DNA of 64,000 bases, from contig MWFE01000013.1 in NCBI GenBank assembly GCA_002071445.1, positions 87,315 through 151,314 on the forward strand, in the 5' to 3' direction. Of the stretch, positions 63,310 through 64,000 are shown piece after piece. Below the pieces are notes generated by a model that worked only from the letters and a program-made list of their open reading frames with translations, had not been told where the DNA came from and searched no databases. Positions within the stretch are counted from its first letter, which is position 1, and every line of letters begins with the position of its first letter. The DNA is from Bacteroidetes bacterium ADurb.Bin008. GTDB taxonomy: Bacteria > Bacteroidota > Bacteroidia > Bacteroidales > Tenuifilaceae. The position numbers were made by a program, and so were the translations under genes.

Positions 63310-63858
63310 ATGAAACTTTCAAAGAAACTATTTCTCATCCTTTGCATATCCCTATCGCTTGGAACAACCAGCGTTTACGCCCAGCGATACGCTTCGCGTA
63401 ATGGCACTGTGAAGCTGAGCTATAATGCCCCGCATGGCAAAATGGAAACGGTAAACCGACAGGTAAATATTGGGCTAAACGTGGAGACGGGCGAGTTCAG
63501 ACTGACCATGCTAATGCTATCGTTCCGATTCCAAAGCGCATACAATCAGGAGAAGTTCAATGAGTACTTTATCAAGAATGCCCATTTTGCCAATTCCACA
63601 TTTCGGGGTAGAATTGTTGATTTAAATAGAGTAAACTTCTCCAAAAAAGGAGAATACGAAGTGACCGTTACGGGAGACCTCACCCTAAGGCAGGTAACCA
63701 ACAAGGTAACGGCCAAGGGAAAGTTTATTGTTGGCGATAATACCTTTTCGGGAAAAAGTGTTTTCAAGGTAAACCTAATGGATTTTAACTTCAATATACC
63801 ACCCACCATGGAGAAACTTATTGAGGTAACCTTTGATGTGGATCTGAAAAAGTTGTAA
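63310..63858 (+). CDS. YceI-family periplasmic lipid-binding protein
   Basis: A 182-residue exported protein. The ATG at 63310 opens a signal peptide (MKLSKKLFLILCISLSLG... YAQ); the longer frame to 63238 overlaps the previous gene. Seen: NGTVKLSYNAPHGKMETVNRQ, MLSFRFQSAYNQEKFNEYFIKN, ANSTFRGRI, YEVTVTGDLTLRQVTNKVTAKGK: the lipocalin-like YceI barrel, which binds isoprenoid-type ligands. The family acts in the periplasm; ligand unknown here. Confidence 0.92.
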   Translation: MKLSKKLFLILCISLSLGTTSVYAQRYASRNGTVKLSYNAPHGKMETVNRQVNIGLNVETGEFRLTMLMLSFRFQSAYNQEKFNEYFIKNAHFANSTFRGRIVDLNRVNFSKKGEYEVTVTGDLTLRQVTNKVTAKGKFIVGDNTFSGKSVFKVNLMDFNFNIPPTMEKLIEVTFDVDLKKL

Positions 63859-63934
63859 TATTCCATCCATTGACACTAACCCCCGTTCAGAATTAAAAAG
63901 GCTTAAGACTAGGAAAAATTCATACCTTTGTCCT

Positions 63935-64000
63935 ATGAGCCTTGTAAAATATAGTAAACTGAGCGATTACAAGATTAAAAAAGTTCTTCGACATTTTTGC
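63935..64000 (+). mobile_element. IS1595-type transposase, N-terminal 22 codons
   Basis: The right edge cuts the gene after 22 codons. MSLVKYSKLSDYKIKKVLRH followed by FC matches the opening of IS1595 (ISXO2-like) transposases (KLS.YKI.K....FC..). No target repeat or terminal inverted repeat can be assigned with one end missing. It places an insertion sequence about 1.4 kb from the start of the polysaccharide locus. Confidence 0.7.

Noticed and set aside
63923..63930. TACCTTTG as a promoter for the transposase gene
   Set aside because: It lies only 4 bp before the ATG, so the transcription start would fall inside the gene, and no -33 element is present.

Overview
The window looks like chromosomal DNA of a Bacteroidota (Bacteroidales/Marinilabiliales-like) bacterium. 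Evidence seen directly: promoters of the TTTG-N19-21-TAnnTTTG type, weak or absent Shine-Dalgarno sequences, two type IX secretion/gliding components (PorP/SprF and GldJ), an Rnf cluster of the rseC-rnfB-rnfC type, the futalosine menaquinone enzyme MqnE, and a Tgt that lacks the usual zinc cysteines. Gene names rest on motifs read by eye; no database search was run.

Layout. (1) 1-2.1 kb, minus: rseC, rnfB and the start of rnfC, an ion-pumping ferredoxin:NAD oxidoreductase; rnfC carries an apparent frameshift at codon 5/6. (2) 2.3-9 kb: ClC channel, Crp-type regulator, single-domain response regulator, glyA, two small membrane proteins, an attC-like structured element and an LPP20-like secreted protein. 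(3) 9-14.7 kb, minus: phosphohexomutase, an unassigned ~615-nt structured RNA with its own promoter and terminator, mqnE, rpmH, an ECF sigma factor and a glycosyltransferase. (4) 14.8-34.4 kb: mixed housekeeping and envelope genes (tgt-lptG, antiporter, secreted nuclease/phosphatase, beta-helix lipoprotein, MATE pump, amidohydrolase lipoprotein, GNAT, porP-gldJ-murF, acyl-CoA synthetase, Na+/solute symporter, recR, TPR protein).

(5) 34.4-62.5 kb, all minus: one large polysaccharide locus, read wzm -> wzt -> giant fusion -> accessory genes -> ugd -> rmlA -> rmlB -> rmlC. It encodes a Wzm/Wzt ABC exporter whose ATPase has a C-terminal extension of the carbohydrate-recognition type, and a 1550-residue protein joining a methyltransferase, a ~350-residue coiled coil, a membrane helix and two GT-B glycosyltransferase domains. 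It also encodes nucleotide-sugar enzymes (Ugd, RmlABC, a WecE-like transaminase, a DegT-like protein), modification enzymes (NeuD-like acyltransferase, ATP-grasp ligase, AsnB-like amidotransferase, a MaoC/CitE pair), further glycosyltransferases, a flippase-like protein and a BNR/polysaccharide-lyase-like secreted protein. My main inference is that the giant protein combines polymerase, chain terminator and molecular ruler, functions that E. coli O9a splits between WbdA and WbdD. Six 21-bp repeats in the ruler would let its length change without breaking frame. The middle of the locus (about 45.5-60.1 kb) is visibly AT-rich and holds two decayed genes, as expected for an exchanged antigen locus.

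(6) 62.8-64 kb, plus: an OB-fold protein, a YceI protein, and the first codons of an IS1595-type transposase at the right edge.
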